Source of the DNA: Bacteroidota bacterium
GTDB lineage: Bacteria > Bacteroidota > Bacteroidia > Chitinophagales > Chitinophagaceae
Length of the DNA: 64,000 nucleotides
Reading direction: 5' to 3'
NCBI GenBank assembly: GCA_018267615.1
Contig: JAFDYD010000004.1
Span: 78,139 to 142,138 of the forward strand
This document shows, piece by piece, positions 25,300 through 32,546 of this stretch; positions within the stretch are counted from its first letter, which is position 1; each line of letters begins with the position of its first letter. The notes under the pieces were generated by a model. That model was not told the origin of the DNA, ran no database searches, and worked only from the letters and a program-made list of their open reading frames with translations. Position numbers and translations under genes: made by a program.

Positions 25300-26061
25300 A
25301 TGCAATGGAGTGATTACTGGTTGATGATTAAAATTATTGGAAGCAGGTACTTCATCACTGCCGGCATTGCTTTTTTATTTTTTTATGTGCTGTTGGAAAA
25401 AAGAATTCTTTATAAAAAGATTCAACGTCGTCTTCCCGGGTACAAAGATTATTCGCGCGAAATTGGTTATTCATTTATAACCATCTGCATTTTTGCTTTG
25501 GTTCCTATCTTGATTATAAAAAATCCAGTTATCGTTCCGTACACAACTTACTATACCCATATCGACAAATATGGTTGGTTGTATTTTTTCCTGGCTTTTC
25601 CTTTGATGTTTATCATGCATGACACTTATTTTTATTGGGCGCACCGGCTCATGCATCAAAAAAATCTATTCAAAATATTTCATTTGGTGCATCATCAATC
25701 AACCAATCCATCGCCTTGGGCGGCTTATGCATTTCATCCTTTAGAAGCAATTGTGGAAGCAGGAATATTTCCGATTTTTCTTTTTACCATTCCCATTCAT
25801 CCATTGCATTTATTGATATTCTTTTTGATGATGATCATATACAATGTGTATGGCCATTTGGGATATGAGTTATATCCGAAAGGATTCAACCGGCATTGGC
25901 TTGGAAAATGGATCAACACATCCGTTAATCACAACCAGCATCACCAATACTTCAAAGGAAATTATGGATTGTATTTTACCTTTTGGGATAGATTGATGGG
26001 AACGATCCGCAAAGACTACGACGAATGTTTTCTGGAAATAAAATCGCGAGCAAAAATTTAG
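25300..26061 (+). CDS. Sterol desaturase / fatty acid hydroxylase family membrane protein
   Basis: The 253-residue membrane protein has about four hydrophobic segments and the three histidine clusters of the fatty acid hydroxylase superfamily: HDTYFYWAHRLMH (about 107-119), HLVHHQS, and HNQHHQYF near the C-terminus. These ligate a di-iron centre that hydroxylates or desaturates lipids using oxygen. The substrate could be a carotenoid, a hopanoid or sphingolipid, or a fatty acid; the sequence does not decide. The stop codon overlaps the stop of the convergent PIG-L gene at the palindrome TTAGCTAA. Confidence 0.88.
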   Translation: MQWSDYWLMIKIIGSRYFITAGIAFLFFYVLLEKRILYKKIQRRLPGYKDYSREIGYSFITICIFALVPILIIKNPVIVPYTTYYTHIDKYGWLYFFLAFPLMFIMHDTYFYWAHRLMHQKNLFKIFHLVHHQSTNPSPWAAYAFHPLEAIVEAGIFPIFLFTIPIHPLHLLIFFLMMIIYNVYGHLGYELYPKGFNRHWLGKWINTSVNHNQHHQYFKGNYGLYFTFWDRLMGTIRKDYDECFLEIKSRAKI

Positions 26062-26819
26062 CTAAGGAGATTGGCTGAAAAATTTTTCCTGCCATTCATA
26101 CGAACAAATCCTTCTCCTGCTTTTACACCAGCCTCACGCCCTCGAAAATCTTCCATCGCTGCATGTCCACATGCATAAATACCAGGTGGGTCCTGGCTTA
26201 CATGACAATAACAAGCTTTTCTTTTTTGTTCCTGGAAATCTGAAATGTCGACGTAATCGGTTGGCATGAATATAACTGTTTGCTCACCGGTACAAACCTC
26301 AAAAAAATAAAGTTCGAATTTACTACCGCTACGCATCCATGTTTGTATAGTTAATATCGAAGCGATTTGATGATCTTTATGAGAATCGACGGGCCAATGC
26401 GTGAATACAATATCCGGTTTTTCGTCACCGATAAGTTGTTCCATTTTTTTTACCCATTCATTATTTAATATTGAATCGCCATCTATTTGTCCGGCAAACA
26501 CTGGTTTTGCTTTCAGTATTAAGCACGCCTCCTTAGCTTCACGGGTTCGTATAGCCGCAGATTCTGCATGCGATTTTCCCGCAATACCAGCTTCCCCACT
26601 CGTGAGATAGATTATGGTTACGGAATGTCCGGCTGCTGCAAATTTCGCCAACGTACCACCACAACCGCTTTCAGGATCATCGGGATGACCACCTACGCAA
26701 ACAACTTTCAATGGCTTGGCCGGAGCCTTCTTATTTCCTGCAAACAAAGACGGTGATGATAATAAGCCAAGGCCGGCGGCAGCCTGTTGTACAAAACGCC
26801 TGCGTGAAGAAGATTTCAT
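26058..26819 (-). CDS. Exported PIG-L family (LmbE-like) deacetylase
   Basis: The 253-residue protein starts with a twin-arginine-like leader (SSRRRFVQQAAAGLGLL) and carries the PIG-L/LmbE zinc motif GGHPDDPESGCGG at about 44-56. A later HWPVDSHKDHQ motif completes the zinc site, with general features of N-acetylglucosaminide deacetylases. It probably removes an N-acetyl or similar group from a sugar conjugate in the periplasm. Its stop codon overlaps the convergent upstream gene's stop by three bases. The divergent region on its 5' side holds palindrome P3. Confidence 0.85.
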   Translation of the reverse strand: MKSSSRRRFVQQAAAGLGLLSSPSLFAGNKKAPAKPLKVVCVGGHPDDPESGCGGTLAKFAAAGHSVTIIYLTSGEAGIAGKSHAESAAIRTREAKEACLILKAKPVFAGQIDGDSILNNEWVKKMEQLIGDEKPDIVFTHWPVDSHKDHQIASILTIQTWMRSGSKFELYFFEVCTGEQTVIFMPTDYVDISDFQEQKRKACYCHVSQDPPGIYACGHAAMEDFRGREAGVKAGEGFVRMNGRKNFSANLLS

Positions 26820-26898
26820 AAAAAAATTTTGAATAAGGGAAGATATTAAATGATTCGATAGATCAGAAATATTTTGGGCGGAGTAAGAGCGGAGATGT

Positions 26899-26959
26899 AG
26901 AGCGGAGAAACAGAGCGAGAGTGGAGGTGTATACGCTCCCCACTCTGTTTCTTCGCTCT
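26899..26959. repeat. Palindrome P3 built of GAGCGGA words, in a divergent region
   Basis: AGAGCGGAGAAACAGAGCG (26899-26917) pairs with CACTCTGTTTCTTCGCTCT (26941-26959) with two mismatches. Additional GAGCGGA words extend leftward from about 26880. It lies between divergent gene starts (26819 minus and 27048 plus). It shares its vocabulary with P12, which is also in a divergent region. Confidence 0.8.
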
Positions 26960-27047
26960 GGCTTCACGCCACCGCCGTTTGTCATCAAACGCAAACCATT
27001 ATCACGATTTGATTTATATTTATGATTTGCTGATTAATATTGAAAAC

Positions 27048-28181
27048 ATGAAAAATATTACAATCGTCTGCCTGATATTTTTAGTCCACACTTGTGCATG
27101 TGCACAACAAAAGACAATCGATTTTGAAAAATATAATCCTCCTTCAACGCTGGTTGTTCCCGAACATAAAATTACCAAAGCAAAATTTCCTTTTATCGAT
27201 GTACACAATCATCAATGGAATACTTCCGCAGGAGCAATATCGGGGTTGGCACAGGAGATGAATTCATTGAACATGAAAATTATGGTGAACCTGAGTGGAA
27301 AAGGATTTCGTCAATCGAGTGGCCTCAACGGAGGATTTGATGTGAACAATCATGAATACCTGACAACATATCTTGATAATATTAAAAAAGCAGCGCCAGG
27401 AAGAATTATTCTGTTTACAAATATTTCTTTTGTTGGTTTTGGTGATCCGGGCTGGACAGAAAAAACTGTGAAGGAATTAGAGAGTGATGTGAAGTCAGGA
27501 GCGCAAGGATTAAAAATCTATAAAGACCTTGGTTTGGATTTTAAAGATAAGAATGGAAATTTTATTCGGATCGATGATCCTGCGCTTGATGCCGTTTGGG
27601 AAAAATGTGGTGAATTAAAAATTCCTGTGTTGATTCATTCTGCCGATCCAAAATCTTTTTGGGGTAAATTGGATGAATCCAATGAACGTTGGTTAGAACT
27701 TATCACACATCCTGACAGAAAACGTACGAACACCGATCCAGCACCATGGGACACATTGATTGCAGAACAACATCGCGTATTTAAAAAACATCCCAACACT
27801 ACTTTTATTGCGGCACATTTTGGATGGTATGCAAATGATCTCACAACACTTGGCAAATTGCTAGATGAAATGCCAAACGTGTACACAGAGTTTGGAGCTG
27901 TTATCGCTGAGATCGGACGTCAGCCTCGCATGGCAAGAAAATTTTTTGAGAAATACCAGGACCGTATTTTATTTGGTAAAGATGCCTGGGCTCCCGAAGA
28001 ATACACAACTTATTTCAGAGTTTTAGAAACAGACGACGAGTATTTCCCTTATCATAAAAAGTATCACGCATTCTGGAGAATGTATGGAATGGGATTGCCA
28101 GATTCAATCCTCAAAAAAGTATATTATAAAAATGCATTGAAAATTATTCCCGGGATTGATGGATCGCAGTTTCCGGAATGA
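27048..28181 (+). CDS. Exported amidohydrolase family (TIM-barrel) protein
   Basis: The 377-residue protein has a signal peptide ending near CACAQ, possibly a lipoprotein-type signal because cysteines sit at the cleavage region. An amidohydrolase-like barrel follows. The metal-site motifs are FIDVHNHQW (about 49-57), a middle His in VLIHSADP, FIAAHFGW, and an Asp in FGKDAWAP. This resembles the amidohydrolase 2 (aminocarboxymuconate semialdehyde decarboxylase-like) branch. The substrate is unknown. ATG 27048 was chosen because it starts the signal peptide; the frame is open further upstream. Palindrome P4 follows the stop directly. Confidence 0.8.
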   Translation: MKNITIVCLIFLVHTCACAQQKTIDFEKYNPPSTLVVPEHKITKAKFPFIDVHNHQWNTSAGAISGLAQEMNSLNMKIMVNLSGKGFRQSSGLNGGFDVNNHEYLTTYLDNIKKAAPGRIILFTNISFVGFGDPGWTEKTVKELESDVKSGAQGLKIYKDLGLDFKDKNGNFIRIDDPALDAVWEKCGELKIPVLIHSADPKSFWGKLDESNERWLELITHPDRKRTNTDPAPWDTLIAEQHRVFKKHPNTTFIAAHFGWYANDLTTLGKLLDEMPNVYTEFGAVIAEIGRQPRMARKFFEKYQDRILFGKDAWAPEEYTTYFRVLETDDEYFPYHKKYHAFWRMYGMGLPDSILKKVYYKNALKIIPGIDGSQFPE

Positions 28182-28186
28182 AGAAC

Positions 28187-28254
28187 GCTGAACGCCCAAC
28201 GCAAAACGCTTAACGCTGATCGACTCGTTCAGCGTTGAGCGTTCGGCGTTCAGC
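28187..28254. repeat. Stop-to-stop palindrome P4 built of AACGCTG words
   Basis: The left arm (28187-28219) consists of AACGC-type seven- to eight-base words, and the right arm (28229-28254) mirrors it: GCTGAACGCC pairs with GGCGTTCAGC, and AACGCTGA with TCAGCGTT. One word is present only in the left arm. It fills the convergent gap, starting 5 bases after the amidohydrolase stop and ending 5 bases before the DUF2383 stop. Confidence 0.88.
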
Positions 28255-28259
28255 ATCCC

Positions 28260-28715
28260 TCAAGCATACTGATCACGCAAATCACGAATTTCGTCGTGAG
28301 AATCTCCCAACACCGTTTTTTGTTTTAAAAGCATTTCTTTTAAGAAGGCAGGCAGCTTGTCCGCCTCCAAGGCTTTCTGATAAGCTTTTTGCGTAGCGTC
28401 TTCGCCATATTCGCAATTGGAAAGAATAGCATGTCTATCATGGCCGGTAAATACTGCTTTTACGCTCATCCATGCACGATAGATTTTGCCGGATTCGGTC
28501 GTACCTTTTTCAGCTTCCCCTCGCAATACCTGCACTTCATGTGTCAAATCGGATTTAATCTCCTGACTTTCGAGGATCATCACGTCGAACAATGATTTCA
28601 GGTCGACATCTTCTTCCTTTAATTCCTTTATTGCTTTTTCATATCCCACGATTCGATCATTATTAATCAAAATGAGATCATTCAATACTTCAATAATTTC
28701 TTTTGACTTTTCCAT
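28260..28715 (-). CDS. PA2169 / DUF2383 family four-helix-bundle protein
   Basis: The 151-residue protein matches the PA2169 (DUF2383) family, ferritin-like four-helix bundles often induced under stress. The helices are visible as EIIEVLNDLILINNDRIVGYEKA, DVDLKSLFDVMILESQEIKSDL, GKIYRAWMSVKAVFTGHDRHAI and CEYGEDATQKAYQKALE, with Glu and His positions that could bind metal. It is cytosolic, and no enzymatic activity is established for the family. It converges with the amidohydrolase gene across P4. Confidence 0.85.
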   Translation of the reverse strand: MEKSKEIIEVLNDLILINNDRIVGYEKAIKELKEEDVDLKSLFDVMILESQEIKSDLTHEVQVLRGEAEKGTTESGKIYRAWMSVKAVFTGHDRHAILSNCEYGEDATQKAYQKALEADKLPAFLKEMLLKQKTVLGDSHDEIRDLRDQYA

Positions 28716-28848
28716 AATATACGTTTGGCATACTTCTTAAAAAAATCATACCATTAAAACGAACCACGGAAAGTGTAAGTGCAGGGAAATTATATCAGCA
28801 CTCGTGGGTTTATTTATACCCGAAATCAAATTGTGTTTTTTCGAACTT

Positions 28849-29232
28849 CTATTGTTGAGGAACTGAATGCAAAGCAATCCTATTACCCTCTGAATCGATG
28901 AATACCGCCATATGTCCATACTCAGGAGAGATCAGGGTTTTTGGAACCACTATCTTTCCGCCGGCTTTCTCAACCTTATCCAATACTAATTGCACATCAG
29001 GATTTGCATTTAGATAAATCAGTGTTCCATCTGTAGCAGAAGGTTTATGAAATCCGCCACTGTCGCAGATTGCGCCGCCTACTCCCATCATGTCTTCCAA
29101 AGGAAACATACGCATTTTTATATTGGGCATGTCCATTGGGATCAATTCAAATCCAAAAATGGATTCATAAAATTTTTGCGCCCTTGAGAGATTCGTTGCC
29201 GGTATTTCAAACCAGCTAATTGCATTTTTCAT
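28849..29232 (-). CDS. VOC family protein (glyoxalase-like)
   Basis: The 127-residue protein has the paired beta-alpha-beta-beta-beta modules of the vicinal oxygen chelate superfamily. It begins ISWFEIPATNLSRAQKFYESIFGF and contains DSGGFHKPSATDGTLIYLN and a C-terminal FIDSEGNRIALHS with the metal-ligand-type His. Most similar short proteins are of unknown substrate. It starts about 20 bases after the end of the DUF1761 gene on the same strand, so the two are likely cotranscribed. Confidence 0.85.
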   Translation of the reverse strand: MKNAISWFEIPATNLSRAQKFYESIFGFELIPMDMPNIKMRMFPLEDMMGVGGAICDSGGFHKPSATDGTLIYLNANPDVQLVLDKVEKAGGKIVVPKTLISPEYGHMAVFIDSEGNRIALHSVPQQ

Positions 29233-29253
29233 ATTGATTATTTTTTATTTAAA

Positions 29254-29655
29254 TTATCGCCATACCCCGATGATCGCGCCCATGAGAGAAAGCGCTGCAA
29301 GCATATAACCACCGTTTATAAAAATATATCGACCGCTTTTTTGCTCAAATAAACCAACAATTGCTATCCCGCAAAATATCCAAACACCGGTAAGAAAACC
29401 GTACATCAGCCCCTGTGAAAGGTTTATTTCCGGCCCACTTAGAAACATCGCGAGATTAACCGCCATGATCATAGTCAGTAAAAATGCTATTCCATATACT
29501 TTTCCTTTGTTACTCTTTTGAATTTGTTCGATAGTGAGATTATTTTCTTTCATCCATGCCTTTCCAAAAAGTGCGGGAGAATACCAGATACCTCCGATGA
29601 TAAAGGCAGATATACCGGCTACCAATACAGCAAGCCAGTTTACATGTGTTTGCAT
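29254..29655 (-). CDS. DUF1761 family membrane protein
   Basis: The 133-residue protein has four predicted membrane helices and the DUF1761 pattern: WLAVLVAGISAFIIGGIWYSPALFGKAWM near the N-terminus, then FLLTMIMAVNLAMFL and a C-terminal GGYMLAALSLMGAIIG. The family has no known function. It is the first gene of a two-gene unit with the VOC protein and is divergent from the LytS-like kinase. Confidence 0.85.
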   Translation of the reverse strand: MQTHVNWLAVLVAGISAFIIGGIWYSPALFGKAWMKENNLTIEQIQKSNKGKVYGIAFLLTMIMAVNLAMFLSGPEINLSQGLMYGFLTGVWIFCGIAIVGLFEQKSGRYIFINGGYMLAALSLMGAIIGVWR

Positions 29656-29686
29656 AAATATAATTTTAGTGAAACAAAGTTGGTTG

Positions 29687-29729
29687 AATTCAAATCTATT
29701 TTTTAAATTTTACATTGCAAATTCAAATC
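29687..29729. promoter_or_regulatory. Paired AATTCAAATC repeats in the lytS/DUF1761 divergent region
   Basis: AATTCAAATC occurs at 29687-29696 and again at 29720-29729, 33 bases apart (about three helical turns), in the 106-base gap between the two divergent genes. LytTR-type regulators typically bind pairs of imperfect direct repeats. Autoregulation by the adjacent LytTR protein is therefore possible but unproven. Confidence 0.35.
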
Positions 29730-29761
29730 GAACCAGGTTGGAAAAGAAGCCGACGAGCCAT

Positions 29762-30814
29762 ATGATAATTCCGATGAAACAATCTGCTGCTTCATTCGAG
29801 AAATTGAACGATATCGGTTTCCGGCTGATCCTGATTCCTTTTTTCGGCATCGCCATTCCGCTTATTACAAAAATCAATGACGAAGTAACGCTTACACATT
29901 GGCTCACCAAATTTTCTTATGGGTATACAATTTTAATCGCATTTGTGATTTGGCAGGGCAACCGCTATTTACTATTTACGCTGAGAACTTATTTCGATTG
30001 GTTCAACAAGCCTATAAAAAAAATTATTTACCTGCTATTGGCGATTTCTTTTTATACCATTCCTATCAGTACTTTATTATTGACTGGCTGGTACTACATT
30101 TTTGCGCAGGGGAAAGTGAACTGGTCCACCGTTTATACTACCACGCTGATCATTATGATTTGCGTCATCTTCATTACGCATGTTTATGAAACTGTTTTTC
30201 TGGTGAAAGAGTCGGAATCAGAAATGGTAAAAAATGAACAACTGGAAAAAGCCAGAGCACAAGCAGAATTGGAAGCGTTAAAAAATCAGGTTGATCCGCA
30301 TTTTATTTTTAATTCACTAAATACTTTATCGCATTTGATAGAGGAGAATCCTGCTAAAGCAAAACTTTTCAACGATAATATGGCCGAGGTTTTTCGATAT
30401 ATTTTACAAAATAAATCACAGGAATTGGTATTGCTTAGGGAAGAAGTTTTTTTTCTGAGAGATTATTTCTCACTATTAAAAATAAGATTTGAAGATGCTG
30501 TGCAAATGAATCTTGATATTCCGCCAAATTTGTTTGACAATTATCTGATACCTCCCATTTCTTTACAACTATTAATTGAAAATGCCATTAAGCACAATGA
30601 ATTTTCAGATCATATTCCTCTAATTATCGATATTGATATTCACGGGGAAGAATTGCATGTGAAAAACGAAATTCGAAAAAAAATATTACGCAAAACTTCG
30701 GGAACAGGTTTGTATAACCTGAATGAACGTTATAAATTACTCACTAATAAATCGATTGAAATAAATGAGGATAAAGAATTTATTGTAAGCCTTCCACTAC
30801 TCAAAATAACTTAA
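29762..30814 (+). CDS. LytS-type sensor histidine kinase (his_kinase family)
   Basis: The 350-residue kinase has four predicted N-terminal membrane helices (from RLILIPFFGIAIPLI to TTLIIMICVIFI), a short coiled coil rich in Glu and Ala, and the LytS-type dimerisation and phosphorylation motif DPHFIFNSLNTLSHL with the conserved His. The ATPase domain has IENAIKHNEF and TGLYNLNERY. I chose ATG 29762; ATG 29774 is also possible. The response regulator gene begins 9 bases after its stop, so they form a two-component operon. The signal sensed is unknown. Confidence 0.92.
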   Translation: MIIPMKQSAASFEKLNDIGFRLILIPFFGIAIPLITKINDEVTLTHWLTKFSYGYTILIAFVIWQGNRYLLFTLRTYFDWFNKPIKKIIYLLLAISFYTIPISTLLLTGWYYIFAQGKVNWSTVYTTTLIIMICVIFITHVYETVFLVKESESEMVKNEQLEKARAQAELEALKNQVDPHFIFNSLNTLSHLIEENPAKAKLFNDNMAEVFRYILQNKSQELVLLREEVFFLRDYFSLLKIRFEDAVQMNLDIPPNLFDNYLIPPISLQLLIENAIKHNEFSDHIPLIIDIDIHGEELHVKNEIRKKILRKTSGTGLYNLNERYKLLTNKSIEINEDKEFIVSLPLLKIT

Positions 30815-30823
30815 TTGATAAAA

Positions 30824-31582
30824 ATGAAAACCATCATCATCGAAGATGAAAAACCTGCTGCAGAAAAATTGCGAAAGATTTTGATGAAGTATGATAGTTC
30901 TATCAATGTATTGGTGACGTTGGATAGTATCGCATCTGCTACAGAATGGCTGAGTCGGAATGCCGCACCAGATTTGATTTTTATGGATATAGAATTATCG
31001 GATGGGTTATCATTTAAAATTTTCGAAACACATCCTCTTTATTGCCCCATAATATTTACTACTGCTTATGATGAATATTGGCAGGAAGCACTTGAACAAA
31101 ATAGTATCGATTACTTATTAAAACCAATCAGGCAGGAAAAGTTGGAAAACGCACTTAATAAATATAAAAAGCTGAAGCAACACTTTTCTTCCAATTATCT
31201 CTCGGTCTTTCAGCAATTTTCAGCAAATAATAAACAAGCACAATATCGAAAACGTTTCCTATTAAAAAAAGGAACGGAGTTGGTGGGGCTGAAAACAGAA
31301 GACATCGCTTATTGTTATGCAGCTCACAAAATTGTTTTTATTATTGATAATAAGGCACAGCGATATATATTGGACCGATCGCTAAACGATCTGGAAAAAG
31401 AACTTGATCCTGTCATTTTTTTCAGGATCAACCGGAAGTATCTCGTCAATATGCATCATATCCAACGCATAAAAACTTATGCTAAAAGCAAATTAATGGT
31501 GGAATTAAATCCGCCTGCCGGGGAAGACATTGTCGTTAGCCAGGAAAATGCGATGGCTTTTAAGCAATGGATGGATAATTGA
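30824..31582 (+). CDS. LytTR-type response regulator
   Basis: The 252-residue regulator has a receiver domain with the phosphoacceptor Asp in FMDIELSDG (about 56), preceded by IIIEDEKPAA and with the Lys in LLKPIRQEK. A LytTR DNA-binding domain occupies the C-terminal 110 residues (RKRFLLKKGTELVGLKTEDI to INRKYLVNMHHI). ATG 30824 was chosen over an in-frame TTG at 30815. It is the cognate partner of the upstream kinase. The stop lies in the left arm of palindrome P5. Confidence 0.93.
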   Translation: MKTIIIEDEKPAAEKLRKILMKYDSSINVLVTLDSIASATEWLSRNAAPDLIFMDIELSDGLSFKIFETHPLYCPIIFTTAYDEYWQEALEQNSIDYLLKPIRQEKLENALNKYKKLKQHFSSNYLSVFQQFSANNKQAQYRKRFLLKKGTELVGLKTEDIAYCYAAHKIVFIIDNKAQRYILDRSLNDLEKELDPVIFFRINRKYLVNMHHIQRIKTYAKSKLMVELNPPAGEDIVVSQENAMAFKQWMDN

Positions 31583-31758
31583 GGGAGGTTGATTGGTTGA
31601 CTTGTTGATAAGTCGCTTAGTCGAAAAGTCGATAGGTCGATACGTCTGTTGGAAAAATAAGATAAGATTGTCTTTCTTTACATCAACTTTCATCCTATCG
31701 ACCTATCGACTTTTCGACTAAGCGACTTATCAACAAGTCAACCAATCAACCCCCTCAA
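31579..31758. repeat. Palindrome P5 built of AGTCGATA words, 64-base arms
   Basis: The left arm 31579-31642 and right arm 31696-31758 are complementary over about 63 bases, with essentially one single-base indel. Each arm contains eight-base words (AGTCGCTT, AGTCGAAA, AGTCGATA, GGTCGATA) preceded by GGTTGATTGGTTGACTTG. The left arm contains the stop codon of the LytTR regulator; the right arm ends 83 bases before the DUF5606 gene. This is the longest simple hairpin in the window. Confidence 0.93.
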
Positions 31759-31841
31759 CCTTACCCATAATCTTTCTAAACCAGTTTAATCGTGGTTCAA
31801 CATTTCGGGTTAAATTGCACCTCTTTTAAAGATTAGGAATT

Positions 31842-32486
31842 ATGGAATACAGTAAAATTATTGCAATTACCGGTTTGCCCGGATTATATGAGTTGATCAA
31901 CAGTAAAACAGATGGCGCCATCGTTCGCTCACTGGATGACAAGAGTACCAAATTTGTTTCGAGTCGCATCCACCAGTTTTCACACCTGGAAAGTATCGAA
32001 GTGTATACCGTCAGGGATAACGTGAACCTTGTCGATGTTCTTAAGGCAATGGAAGCAAGCAGCGAAAAATTACCTGACGACAAAAATGACGCTGAAGTAA
32101 AAAAATATTTTCAGAAAGTATATAACGATCTTGATTTCGAAAGAGTGTACAATAGCGATCTGAAAAAAATGGTAAAATGGTTTTCTGTATTGAAGAAACA
32201 TAATGTTGAAATCAAATTAACCGAAGTAGAAGAAGAACCTATTGTCGAAGAAGTTGTTGAAAAGAAAAAAGAAAAGAAAGCGGCAGCCCCGGTAGCAGAA
32301 GAAAAACCAAAACCCGCTAAGAAAGCGAAGGAAGAGCCAGTTGCAGAAAAAGCAAAAAAAGACGATAAGAAAGAGGATAAAAAGAAACCTGTAGAAAAAA
32401 AGAAAATAGAAGATAAAAAAGAAAAGACAGCTGCAAAAGAAAAAGATAAGCCCAAAAAAGCAGCAGCTAAAAAGAAAAGCAAGTAA
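31842..32486 (+). CDS. DUF5606 protein with Lys/Glu/Ala-rich tail
   Basis: The first about 125 residues (MEYSKIIAITGLPGLYELIN to KKHNVEIKL) match the Bacteroidota DUF5606 domain of unknown function. The last about 80 residues are a highly charged, presumably disordered tail of Lys, Glu, Ala and Pro (EEKPKPAKKAKEEPVAEKAK), resembling a histone H1-like tail that might bind nucleic acid or anionic polymers. The total length is 214 residues. It starts about 45 bases before the M3 peptidase gene, on the same strand. Confidence 0.82.
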   Translation: MEYSKIIAITGLPGLYELINSKTDGAIVRSLDDKSTKFVSSRIHQFSHLESIEVYTVRDNVNLVDVLKAMEASSEKLPDDKNDAEVKKYFQKVYNDLDFERVYNSDLKKMVKWFSVLKKHNVEIKLTEVEEEPIVEEVVEKKKEKKAAAPVAEEKPKPAKKAKEEPVAEKAKKDDKKEDKKKPVEKKKIEDKKEKTAAKEKDKPKKAAAKKKSK

Positions 32487-32546
32487 TATTTCCCCTGCCG
32501 TTTTGTCAAGTTTAATATTAAAAATTCCATCTTGGAGGATCGGGAT

